A stretch of 9,726 bases of DNA from Deinococcus sp. Lineage in GTDB: Bacteria; Deinococcota; Deinococci; JACQHA01. Positions 1 to 6,597 of this stretch are shown piece by piece. Within the stretch, counting starts at the first letter, position 1, and each line of letters begins with the position of its first letter. The notes beneath the pieces were generated by a model, which worked only from the letters and a program-made list of their open reading frames with translations, did not search any database and was not told the origin of the DNA. The position numbers were made by a program, and so were the translations under genes. The DNA lies in the NCBI GenBank assembly GCA_016199255.1, contig JACQHA010000080.1, positions 1 to 9,726 of the forward strand, written 5' to 3'.

Positions 1-306
1 ATGGGCGGCTTCATGCAGCCTCAGGGCCATCTGCAGGTGGTGTCCAACTTGGTGGACTGCGGCATGGATCCGCAACAGGCCTTGGAAGCGCCGCGCTTCC
101 GCTGCCTGGAGGGAGCGCAGGTCGCTGTGGAGCCAGCCATTGGCCAGGCGGTCATTGAGGCGCTGGCCCAGCTAGGCCACGAACTCCAGATTGACCTGCC
201 CTACGGAGGCTTCGGCGGTGGACAAGTCATTGCGATTGACTGGGACGAAGGCGTGCTCCAGGCTGGTTCTGATCCCCGCAAAGACGGCTGTGCTATGGGA
301 TACTGA
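1..306 (+). CDS. ggt: Gamma-glutamyltransferase, C-terminal fragment (5' end outside window)
   Basis: The 101 visible codons match the end of the small subunit of gamma-glutamyltransferase, an Ntn hydrolase that cleaves or transfers the gamma-glutamyl group of glutathione and related peptides. Visible hallmarks are GGFMQPQGH near the start, NLVDCGMDPQQALEAPRFR just after it, and the terminal SDPRKDGCAMGY, which is close to the family's usual ending. The catalytic Thr and the gene start lie upstream of the window, so the ATG at base 1 is an internal Met and not a start. The gene ends at TGA 304-306. Family members are usually periplasmic or secreted, but this cannot be checked without the N-terminus. 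No clear hairpin with a T-run follows the stop. The family call is very secure. The substrate (glutathione or another gamma-glutamyl or acyl amide) is not resolved. Confidence 0.93.
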   Translation: MGGFMQPQGHLQVVSNLVDCGMDPQQALEAPRFRCLEGAQVAVEPAIGQAVIEALAQLGHELQIDLPYGGFGGGQVIAIDWDEGVLQAGSDPRKDGCAMGY

Positions 307-395
307 TGGGGTGGGTGTTGGGGGCTAACCTGGATCATGTAAAGTGAGCGCGGCTACTGCCTCCCCCCGGGAGTGGCACCAACGTCCTAGACGCC

Positions 396-404
396 TGTTA
401 TAAT
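396..404 (+). promoter_or_regulatory. Extended -10 promoter for DUF502-M28 pair
   Basis: TGTTATAAT is an exact extended -10 element (TGn plus TATAAT at 399-404). No good -35 hexamer stands 16-18 bases upstream, as expected when the TGn extension replaces it. Transcription would begin near 411, giving a leader of about 22 bases that contains the ribosome binding site at 418-426. The same nine bases occur in front of gap at 8617-8625. Confidence 0.7.
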
Positions 405-417
405 GCTCGAGTATTCA

Positions 418-426
418 GGGAGGTGA
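418..426 (+). promoter_or_regulatory. Strong ribosome binding site that fixes an ATT start
   Basis: GGGAGGTGA is a near-complete anti-16S match. Six bases separate it from ATT 433-435. The gap gene uses the same GGAGGTGA core with the same six-base spacing before its ATG, which argues that translation of the DUF502 gene starts at 433. The TGA inside the site (424-426) is in frame with the gene, so the start cannot lie further upstream. Confidence 0.75.
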
Positions 427-432
427 CGGCTC

Positions 433-1098
433 ATTCGCTCACTGCGCAATACCTTCTTCGCCGGGCTCCTGGTTGTGCTACCCATTGGCATCACCATCTA
501 CTTTGCCGCGCTGGTCTACAACTCCTCTGGCCGGTTCTTCCGCAGCCTCTACCGGCTGGTCAGCGGCGGCAGTGACATCCCTCCGCCCATCCAGCCTGCT
601 CTGCCCATAGTTGGCCTGGTTGCCTTGCTCCTGCTGATTTACCTAGTAGGGCTCTTGGCCCGGACCTATATCGGTAGCCGGGTGGTAGCCACCGGCGAAT
701 GGCTGATTGCCACCTTGCCCTTCATCCGGGATATTTATGGCGCCACCAAACAGATCTCCCGCTCCCTTTTTGAGCGCTCCGAAACCACCCTGACCAGAGC
801 CGCCCTGATTGAATACCCCCGGCGCGGCATTTGGGTGCTGGGCTTTGTTACTGGGCGGACCAATGGGCGGCTGATTGCCGGCAAGGAACTGCTGGCAGTG
901 CTGATTCCCACCAGCCCCATGCCCGCCTCTGGCTTTGTAGTGTTTGTCGAGCCTCAGGAGGTGATTCCTCTAGACCTCAGTGCCGAGGAAGCTTTCCGTA
1001 TTGTTATCTCGGGCGGCTTTCTGGTACCCACCAAGCCTGACGGCACGCCCCTGGCCACGGTGCAGCCGCCAGCCGGTGCCGCCAGGTCATTGCAGTAA
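433..1098 (+). CDS. DUF502 family membrane protein (probable ATT start)
   Basis: Read from ATT 433 this is a 221-residue protein of the DUF502 family, whose members are membrane proteins of unknown biochemical function. Visible features are an N-terminal hydrophobic segment at about residues 8-29 (FFAGLLVVLPIGIT), a second at about 57-76, and then a soluble region. That region carries the family signatures PFIRDIYGATKQ, EYPRRGIWVLGFVTG, IPTSPMPASGFVVFV and a late LDLSAEEAFRIVISGG block. No ATG, GTG or TTG lies between the in-frame stop at 424-426 and GTG 475. Starting at 475 would remove RNTFFAGLLV, the conserved beginning of the first membrane segment, and would leave the ribosome binding site unused. 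Automatic calling would probably give 475-1098. The stop TAA shares one base with the ATG of the M28 peptidase, so the two are probably cotranscribed and translationally coupled. The family call is strong and the function is unknown. Confidence 0.88.
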   Translation: MRSLRNTFFAGLLVVLPIGITIYFAALVYNSSGRFFRSLYRLVSGGSDIPPPIQPALPIVGLVALLLLIYLVGLLARTYIGSRVVATGEWLIATLPFIRDIYGATKQISRSLFERSETTLTRAALIEYPRRGIWVLGFVTGRTNGRLIAGKELLAVLIPTSPMPASGFVVFVEPQEVIPLDLSAEEAFRIVISGGFLVPTKPDGTPLATVQPPAGAARSLQ

Positions 1099-2573
1099 TG
1101 GAGCGGAGAACTGTGAGGGATTACCGCACCCCAGCCCCAGTCGACAAGCGGCGTGCAGCGCCGCGCCACCCCAGCAACGGCCAAGCATCAGCCCCCCAGC
1201 CAGTGGCGCCCCGCCGCCCGGCCCCCCCTTGGCTCCTGCCAGTAGTGCTCGTGGTGCTGGTTATGGGGGTGGTGGCGCTGGCTCTCGTGCTAGCCCGGCC
1301 ACCCAAGCCCAGGGCCGCTCCCCCAGCCAATGAGCCTGCCACCCCATCTCCTGTGCCCCCCAGTTTCGTCCGGACGCTGCCCACTAACGCCCTGGTGGCA
1401 CCACTCCTCACCCAGGTGGATGAAGCCCGCATCGGCCGCACTGTGGAACAGCTCGCCGCCTTCGGCACCAGGCACACCAACGCCTTCGACCAAGGGGCCA
1501 GCCGCGGCATCGATGCAGCGCGGCGCTGGGTATCAGACACCCTGCGCCAGTATAGTAGCGAGGCCGGAAACGTGCTGGAGGTGCGCGATGTGCCTTTCAG
1601 CGCCACCGTCGCCGGGGTGCGCAGTACCCAGCACAATGTTCTTGCCATGCTGACAGGCAAGAACCCGGCGCGGCGTTTCATTATTAGCGCCCATTTGGAC
1701 ACCCGCGGCGACCCCCGGTCCACCCAGAACGCTGCCCCAGAGGCTCCCGGCGCCAACGACGATGCCAGCGGCGTAGCCCTGGTTTTAGAGGTGGCCCGCC
1801 TGCTCAGCCAGCACGTCGCGCGGACCGGGCAGCTCTTGGACGCCACGCTGGTGTTTGCCATTTTCAGCGCCGAAGAGCAGGACCGGCAGGGCTCGATCAA
1901 CTACGTGGGCCGGCTGGAAGCCAACTTGAGCATTGAGGGGGTGTTCTCCTTCGACGTCATTGGCGGCATTTCGGGCGACACTGGCGCCCTGAATGCCGGT
2001 GGGATACGACTCTTTAGCCCCGACCATGGGCCATCCCGGCAGCTCAGCCGCTATGCCAAGCTGCTGGTGGAGCATTACTTGCCCAGTTACCGGTTCTCGT
2101 TATTACCTTTCTTGGACCGCGCCGACCGCTACAGCGACCACGTGTCCTTCTACCAGCAAGGCTACCCAGTGGGCCGGTTCACAGAGCTTAATGAGAACGC
2201 CAAGCTGCAGCACACGCCGCAGGACCTGCCCAGCAGCGTTTCCGCGGCTAACGTGGCGCAGCTCACCAAGGCCACTGTAGTGATCCTGCTCAATTATGCC
2301 ACGGCGCCAGGTCGGCCGGCGCCCCCCCGGGCCTTCGCCACTGGCCAGGAGCTCCGCCTCTTGTGGTCGCCAGTGCCCGGCGCCAGCCACTATCTGCTGG
2401 CTGCCCGGGAGGCGAGCTCCACCGCCATCACCGACTTCACCCTGATTAACGGCGAGACCCAGCTCAGCCTGCCGCTGCCGCAAGGGGAGTACTTCCTCAG
2501 CCTGGCAGCGCTCAACGATTCTGGCGCAGTGAGTCTCCTCTCAGAGGAAGTGGCCCTAGGGCGCCAGCAGTAA
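1098..2573 (+). CDS. Membrane-anchored M28 family zinc aminopeptidase-like protein
   Basis: A 491-residue protein. Residues 1-44 are basic and proline-rich, and 45-66 form one transmembrane anchor. A Pro/Ala-rich linker runs to about 90, and the M28 co-catalytic zinc peptidase domain covers about 110-400. Metal and catalytic residues of the family can be picked out: His199 in SAHLDT, Asp221 in GANDDASG, Glu259-Glu260 in FSAEEQ, Asp286 in FSFDVIGG and His372 in LQHTPQD. SDHVSFYQQGYPVGRF (346-361) is the usual M28 substrate-pocket stretch. All expected ligands are present, so the enzyme should be active, probably on peptides outside the cytoplasm. Residues from about 405 to 491 (LRLLWSPVPGASHYLLA onward) look like a fibronectin type III-like beta-sandwich. 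ATG 1098 overlaps the TAA of the DUF502 gene, and only a weak AGGT lies about ten bases upstream, so translational coupling is likely. The 3' end overlaps the convergent GH13 gene by 18 bases. The exact substrate is unknown. Confidence 0.88.
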   Translation: MERRTVRDYRTPAPVDKRRAAPRHPSNGQASAPQPVAPRRPAPPWLLPVVLVVLVMGVVALALVLARPPKPRAAPPANEPATPSPVPPSFVRTLPTNALVAPLLTQVDEARIGRTVEQLAAFGTRHTNAFDQGASRGIDAARRWVSDTLRQYSSEAGNVLEVRDVPFSATVAGVRSTQHNVLAMLTGKNPARRFIISAHLDTRGDPRSTQNAAPEAPGANDDASGVALVLEVARLLSQHVARTGQLLDATLVFAIFSAEEQDRQGSINYVGRLEANLSIEGVFSFDVIGGISGDTGALNAGGIRLFSPDHGPSRQLSRYAKLLVEHYLPSYRFSLLPFLDRADRYSDHVSFYQQGYPVGRFTELNENAKLQHTPQDLPSSVSAANVAQLTKATVVILLNYATAPGRPAPPRAFATGQELRLLWSPVPGASHYLLAAREASSTAITDFTLINGETQLSLPLPQGEYFLSLAALNDSGAVSLLSEEVALGRQQ

Positions 2574-4214
2574 CGCAGAGCGCGGTGGGATCGCCATCAG
2601 GCCTGCTGCGTCGGCCACGTAGCGGGCATGGCTCAACAGCTCGCGAGCTTTGGCCAGTCCCAGCGCCAGGTGGGTATGCTCGCCGCGATTCAGCACCAGC
2701 AGTAACGCCTGGCCATTGAGGGAGAGGCGGCAGGTGAACACCTCCCCCGACCCAGCGCACCAAGGGTGGCCATGGCGCAACACGGGATGCGCATGGCGTA
2801 GCCGGACCAGCCGGCGGACCCAGGACTGGAGGGCTCGATCCTGCTGCTGTGGCTCCCAGGGGAAGCAGCGCCGGTTTTCCGGGTCCTTGCCGCCGGTGAC
2901 CCCCACCTCATCGCCGTAGTACAAAGCCGGAGCGCCTGGGTACAGCAAGAGCAGCGCCAGGCCCAGTTGAAAAAGCCTTCCATCTCCACTTACCAAGGTA
3001 AAGAAGCGCTCGGTGTCATGGGAATCCAGCAAGTTGTAGAGCGCCGCCCAGGCGGGAGGCGGGTATTCGAGGTAGACGTGTGTCAGGGCGTGCGCCAGGC
3101 CAGCACCGTCCAGTTTTCCGGTGACGAAATCCCGCACCGCATTCCGGAACTGGTAGTTCATCACCCCATCAAACTGGTCCCCCTGGAGCCAGGGAGTGGC
3201 CTGGTCCCAGATCTCGCCGACAATATAGGCATCGGGCTTGAGGGCCTTTACGCGGCGGCGGAACTCCTGCCAGAACCTGTGGGGTATCTCATTGGGCACG
3301 TCGAGCCGCCAGCCATCAATATCGAACTCCCTGATCCAGTACTCAGCCACCTGCAGCAGGTACTCCCGCACCTCAGGGTTGGCATGGTTGAGCTGGGGCA
3401 GCTCCCTCAGCCCCCACCAGGCCAGGTAGTTGGGCGTCGGGGTCTGCACCACGGGGTAGCCTCGGAAGGTGTACCAGTGCCAGTAGCGGGAGCTGGGCCC
3501 GTGCTGTTCTGCGGCCCGAAACGCCCAGAAGTCGGTACCAGTATGGTTGAAGACCCCATCGAGAATGAGATGCATGCCCCGCTGGTGGCAGGCTTTCACC
3601 AACTGGCGTAGGTCTTCGCTAGTGCCCAGGTGGGAATCAATCTGGTAGTAGTCCCTGGTGTGGTAGCGGTGGTTGGTGCTGGAGGCAAAGAGAGGGTTAA
3701 GATAGAGAGCGTTCACGCCGAGTTCCGCCAGGTAATCCAAGCGCTTTACGATGCCCTGCAGATCGCCGCCGAAATAATTGCTCTTGGTGGGCTCGCCGCC
3801 CCAAGGTTCGACCTGAGGAGGATCATTGCCAGGATCGCCGTTGGCGAAGCGATCGGGGAAAATCTGGTAAAAGACCGCATCTTTCACCCACTGGGGGGTG
3901 AGAAACGGCACCAGATCAGGGAGGACGAAGGACTCAACCTCCGGCCCAGATCCGCCCTTCCCCAGCCAGTGCAGTTGGCCGTGCTGCCATACCTGGAACC
4001 GGTACGGCGCCTGGCTCTCGTAAGGCACTTCTGCCTGGTACACTTCCTCCCCGGGCAGCTGCCCCAAGAGCTGCATGGGTACTGACCGCCCCTGGAACTC
4101 CAAGCCACAGCGTTCCACTGTGCCCGTGACTTTCAAGCGCACCGACACCTGGTCAGTGGCCAGGCGGCACACATACGGCGGCTCTGGGGTATGAAATAGC
4201 TCCAGGGAGCCCAT
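2556..4214 (-). CDS. GH13 alpha-glucan hydrolase, neopullulanase/cyclomaltodextrinase-like
   Basis: A 552-residue alpha-amylase superfamily enzyme. Residues 1 to about 100 form a beta-rich N-terminal domain like a short CBM34. The TIM barrel follows from about 110, opening with AVFYQIFPDRFANGDPGND, and a C-terminal beta domain runs from about 480. The conserved GH13 regions are visible: DGVFNH (219-224), GWRLD with nucleophile Asp305, VGE with acid/base Glu334, and LLDSHD with Asp400. NYFGGDLQGI and the adjacent barrel are typical of enzymes that cleave cyclodextrins, pullulan or maltodextrins. Region V reads LPQLN where subfamily GH13_20 usually has MPKLN, so the subfamily is uncertain. There is no signal peptide, so the enzyme is probably cytoplasmic and trims imported maltodextrin for glycolysis. 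ATG 4214 lies 27 bases after the radical SAM stop, without a recognisable ribosome binding site. A weak -10-like GACAAT (4230-4225) lies ten bases before the ATG. The catalytic triad is intact. Confidence 0.9.
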   Translation of the reverse strand: MGSLELFHTPEPPYVCRLATDQVSVRLKVTGTVERCGLEFQGRSVPMQLLGQLPGEEVYQAEVPYESQAPYRFQVWQHGQLHWLGKGGSGPEVESFVLPDLVPFLTPQWVKDAVFYQIFPDRFANGDPGNDPPQVEPWGGEPTKSNYFGGDLQGIVKRLDYLAELGVNALYLNPLFASSTNHRYHTRDYYQIDSHLGTSEDLRQLVKACHQRGMHLILDGVFNHTGTDFWAFRAAEQHGPSSRYWHWYTFRGYPVVQTPTPNYLAWWGLRELPQLNHANPEVREYLLQVAEYWIREFDIDGWRLDVPNEIPHRFWQEFRRRVKALKPDAYIVGEIWDQATPWLQGDQFDGVMNYQFRNAVRDFVTGKLDGAGLAHALTHVYLEYPPPAWAALYNLLDSHDTERFFTLVSGDGRLFQLGLALLLLYPGAPALYYGDEVGVTGGKDPENRRCFPWEPQQQDRALQSWVRRLVRLRHAHPVLRHGHPWCAGSGEVFTCRLSLNGQALLLVLNRGEHTHLALGLAKARELLSHARYVADAAGLMAIPPRSALLLAP

Positions 4215-4241
4215 GGCCAGCTAGATTGTCCAATAGAAGAG

Positions 4242-5753
4242 CTAACCCGCTTCTGACAGGCACTGGCTGGCGTCCAATGGTGGGAACAGAGGCGGGGCGC
4301 CAGTGCCTCGTTCGCCAAAGCCCTGCTGCCAGGCGGCGAAGCTGCTGCCAGCTCTATAGGCGGCCAGCGCCGCCAGGCCGGCCTCCGGCCCACCTTGCGC
4401 CAGCTGATACTCCACCCAGGCCCAGCGGGCTGAGGTGGGCCGCATTTTGACCACCCCGCCCAGTTCCCGGTGCAGGCGCTTCAGCTTCGCTTCTAGGCTC
4501 TTCAGGTCCTCGAAGGGCGCGTCATCCAGCGGGGTATGGAACTTGGCTACAAAAGGCGCGATACCCAGGGCTACCGGCATGATGCTGGCCAGCTCTTTGC
4601 TAAAGGCGATCAGTTCGGTGATGTCGGTATCGGTCTCCCCGGGCAGGCCGATCATCATATAGACCTTCAGCAGCCGCAGGCCGTGCGCCTTGGCCAGCTC
4701 GGCGGCGCGGATCAGGTGCTGTTCCTTGATGCCTTTCTCAATCTGGTCGCGCAGCCGCTGCGAGGGGGCATCGCTGGCTACGGTGAGTGTCTGGTACCCA
4801 CCGCGGCGCAGTAGCTCGACCAAGCGCGGGGTGAGCCGCTCGGCACGCAGGCTGGAAATGCCGATCTCCCGGCCGGAATCCACCAGGGGCTCTAAGATGT
4901 CGCACAGCCTGGGATGATCAGACACCGCTGCTCCCACCAGGCCCACGCGCTTTGCCTCGGCAGGCACCAGGGAGAGGATTTTCTCTGGCGCCACCAGGCG
5001 CATGCCTCCGTTTGTGGAGCGGCGCATGACGCAGAAGGTGCAGCCCCGGGAGCAGCCTCGCTCCGCCTCGATTAGGAACATATTGGCCAGCTCAGTATGC
5101 GGCGTCGTAATGGCCGAGTAGGCTGGCAGGCTCTCGTCGTCAGCCTGGGCGATGTGGGGCAGGATCGGGCCATGCACTGCTGGCACGTAAAAGCCCGGCT
5201 GTTTGGCTAGCTGCTCCAACAGCACTCCCCGGTCCGGCTGGGCCTGGTAACAGTCCAGGAAAGAGTGGATGGTCTGCTCCGCTTCGCCCAGGATCATCAC
5301 TTCCACAAAAGGAGCGATAGGCAAGGGATTGGAGAAGGTCAATGGCCCACCTCCCAGCACCAGGGGATAATCGGGGCCCCGGTCCTTAGCCAGGGGTGGC
5401 AGGCCAGCCAGTTCCAGGAGCTGGATCAAGCCGGTAATTTCCAGCTCGTAAGCAATGGAAATGCCAAGAATGGGGAAGTTCATAATGGGTTGTTCAGATT
5501 CAAAGCTGAACAGCGGGGTGCGGCTCTGGCAGTAGGCGTCTGGTACATCAGGCAAGAAGGCCCGCTCACAGACCGTATCTGGGCGGCTGTTGATCTCCCG
5601 GTAAATAGTCTGGTAGCCCAGCGACGACATGCCGACGTTGTACGCGCTGGGATAAAGCAATGCCACCGCCTGGGACGCTCCTTTGTGAATCATCCCCTGT
5701 TCTGCCGCCACTAGCTTGCGGACGTGCCGCCTGAGTTCCCAGCTATTTGCCAT
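4242..5753 (-). CDS. Radical SAM protein with N-terminal B12-binding-like domain (TIGR03960-like)
   Basis: A 503-residue protein counted from ATG 5753. The N-terminal 200 residues resemble the Rossmann-like B12-binding domain that precedes many radical SAM domains (NVGMSSLGYQTIY, VLGGGPLTFSNP, VMILGEAEQTI). I see no DxHxxG cobalamin-histidine motif in it. The radical SAM core follows, with Cys234, Cys238 and Cys241 in GCSRGCTFC for the 4Fe-4S cluster and SAM binding. A GLPGETDTDI stretch (369-378) is typical of the later barrel. The last 70 residues (MRPTSARWAWVEYQLAQGG) resemble the tail of TIGR03960-type proteins. The reaction is unknown. An in-frame TTG at 5774 adds seven residues. I prefer ATG 5753 because GGTGG stands seven bases before it, but the TTG sits only five bases past a -10 element and could be a leaderless start. 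The gene follows pgeF by 47 bases and precedes the GH13 gene by 27. Confidence 0.83.
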   Translation of the reverse strand: MANSWELRRHVRKLVAAEQGMIHKGASQAVALLYPSAYNVGMSSLGYQTIYREINSRPDTVCERAFLPDVPDAYCQSRTPLFSFESEQPIMNFPILGISIAYELEITGLIQLLELAGLPPLAKDRGPDYPLVLGGGPLTFSNPLPIAPFVEVMILGEAEQTIHSFLDCYQAQPDRGVLLEQLAKQPGFYVPAVHGPILPHIAQADDESLPAYSAITTPHTELANMFLIEAERGCSRGCTFCVMRRSTNGGMRLVAPEKILSLVPAEAKRVGLVGAAVSDHPRLCDILEPLVDSGREIGISSLRAERLTPRLVELLRRGGYQTLTVASDAPSQRLRDQIEKGIKEQHLIRAAELAKAHGLRLLKVYMMIGLPGETDTDITELIAFSKELASIMPVALGIAPFVAKFHTPLDDAPFEDLKSLEAKLKRLHRELGGVVKMRPTSARWAWVEYQLAQGGPEAGLAALAAYRAGSSFAAWQQGFGERGTGAPPLFPPLDASQCLSEAG

Positions 5754-5779
5754 GCCCTGGCCACCAACGGCCAAAGCTG

Positions 5780-5788
5780 ATTATATCA
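5780..5788 (-). promoter_or_regulatory. Extended -10 promoter before the radical SAM gene, within a dyad
   Basis: On the minus strand this reads TGATATAAT, an exact extended -10 element, in the short gap after the pgeF stop. No -35 is visible. Transcription should start near 5773, that is, at the TTG codon 5774-5772 or about 20 bases before ATG 5753. The element lies inside a small inverted repeat (CTGAT 5777-5781 and ATCAG 5785-5789). This could bind a regulator but is short enough to be chance. It suggests the radical SAM and GH13 genes can be transcribed independently of pgeF. Confidence 0.6.
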
Positions 5789-5800
5789 GGCAGCGCTGGT

Positions 5801-6547
5801 TCACCCCCCGGGAAGCGCGGCCACCGCCCACATGTGGCCAGTGCGGCCCTGGTCGCGCCGGTGCGAGAAAAACCAGTCCGCCCGGCAGCTGGTGCAATAA
5901 GGTAGCTGATCGACTTGAGCTGGCGAGACGCCTGATTCTTCTAGTACTCGGTGGTGGATCGCCGCCAAGTCCAGCAGGAAGCGGTCTCCCCTGCCGGGGT
6001 GAAGCGCTCCATCTGCCTTGCCTGCTGCCTGGAACGCCTCTGCCACCTCCGGCCCCACTTCGTAGCAACACGCGCCAATCCCCGGACCGATGGCCACCTG
6101 CAGGCGAGCTGGATCAGCACCAAACTGCTGGCACATGAGGGTGAGCGTGGCCTCCACGATGCCGCTCAAGGTTCCTCGCCACCCGGCGTGGGCGGTGGCT
6201 AGGAGAGGTCTATCTGGATCATGTAAAATTATTGGGAAACAGTCCGCGACAGTGACGGCGAGGATGAGCTCAGGCTCGTTGGTGACCAGCGCGTCGGCCT
6301 GCAGGCGTTCTCCAGCTTTGGCTACCACTGCCCGGGCCGAGTGCGCTTGTTTGAGCAGAGCCAAGCGGTGTTCCCCTGGTCCAAACACCTGCGCCAGAAA
6401 GCGGCGACGATTCTCTGCCACCAGCACCGGGTCATCGCCCCGGCCTGTGCCCATATTCAGCGAATCAAACGGCGGCGGGCTCACGCCCCCTCCCCTGGTG
6501 GAAAAGCCGTGAGGGACAGCCAGCAGCATGGAGCGCAACACTTCCAC
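5801..6547 (-). CDS. pgeF: Peptidoglycan editing factor / multicopper polyphenol oxidoreductase (laccase) domain protein
   Basis: A 248-residue protein that fits the full length of the YfiH/YlmD family (Pfam laccase domain, PF02578). The characterised E. coli protein removes wrongly incorporated residues such as L-Ser from UDP-MurNAc tripeptide precursors in the cytoplasm. Other members have reported adenosine deaminase or phosphorylase activity. Visible motifs are HGFSTRGGGVS (13-23), LNMG, KQAHSA with His69, VADCFPI with Cys103, and TAHAGWRGT with His120. His69, Cys103 and His120 are the family metal ligands. Further on are GPGIGACCYEVG (154-165), DLAAIH, and the ending CTSCRADWFFSHRRDQGRTG. 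The start is GTG 6547 (GTGGAAGTG). An ATG at codon 7 is the alternative. There is no clear ribosome binding site. TACAAT at 6561-6556 lies eight bases before the GTG, so the message may be leaderless or nearly so. The family is certain, and the exact reaction in this organism is inferred. Confidence 0.9.
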   Translation of the reverse strand: MEVLRSMLLAVPHGFSTRGGGVSPPPFDSLNMGTGRGDDPVLVAENRRRFLAQVFGPGEHRLALLKQAHSARAVVAKAGERLQADALVTNEPELILAVTVADCFPIILHDPDRPLLATAHAGWRGTLSGIVEATLTLMCQQFGADPARLQVAIGPGIGACCYEVGPEVAEAFQAAGKADGALHPGRGDRFLLDLAAIHHRVLEESGVSPAQVDQLPYCTSCRADWFFSHRRDQGRTGHMWAVAALPGG

Positions 6548-6555
6548 AGTGTCTG

Positions 6556-6561
6556 ATTGTA
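6556..6561 (-). promoter_or_regulatory. Putative -10 for pgeF
   Basis: On the minus strand TACAAT (five of six consensus bases) ends eight bases before the GTG start. The predicted transcription start would fall within one or two bases of the start codon. There is no TGn extension and no clear -35, so this is weaker than the other promoters in the window. Confidence 0.45.
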
Positions 6562-6585
6562 CTGCGATGGGTCAGCCTCCACCTC

Positions 6586-6591
6586 TATAAT
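6586..6591 (+). promoter_or_regulatory. TATAAT -10 for the acylase gene, predicted leaderless start
   Basis: An exact TATAAT is followed by six bases (CGCAGC) and then GTG 6598-6600. Initiation normally occurs about seven bases past the -10, which puts +1 on the G of the start codon. No ribosome binding site can fit between them. No convincing -35 is seen. Confidence 0.65.
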
Positions 6592-6597
6592 CGCAGC

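Noticed and set aside
358..379. GC-rich inverted repeat after the gamma-glutamyltransferase gene (TGCCTCCC and GGGA-gt-GGCA)
   Set aside because: The stem contains a bulge and no T-run follows, so I do not call it a terminator.
1121..1900. Open reading frame of 259 codons on the minus strand inside the M28 gene
   Set aside because: It is antisense to the conserved zinc-ligand region and its translation is Ser/Arg/Thr-rich and low in complexity. It is a shadow of the real gene.
2967..3611. Open reading frame of 214 codons on the plus strand inside the GH13 gene
   Set aside because: It is fully antisense to a conserved enzyme and its translation resembles no family I know. Long antisense frames are expected in GC-rich genes.
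4225..4230. GACAAT on the minus strand as a separate promoter for the GH13 gene
   Set aside because: It matches the consensus poorly, has neither TGn nor -35, and lies in the 27-base gap of a likely cotranscribed pair. I mention it only in the gene entry.
330..6227. Exact 14-base repeat CTGGATCATGTAAA at 330-343 and 6214-6227
   Set aside because: The second copy is ordinary pgeF coding sequence (the LHDPD stretch on the other strand). A rough estimate gives a few tenths of such a 14-base match by chance in a window this size.
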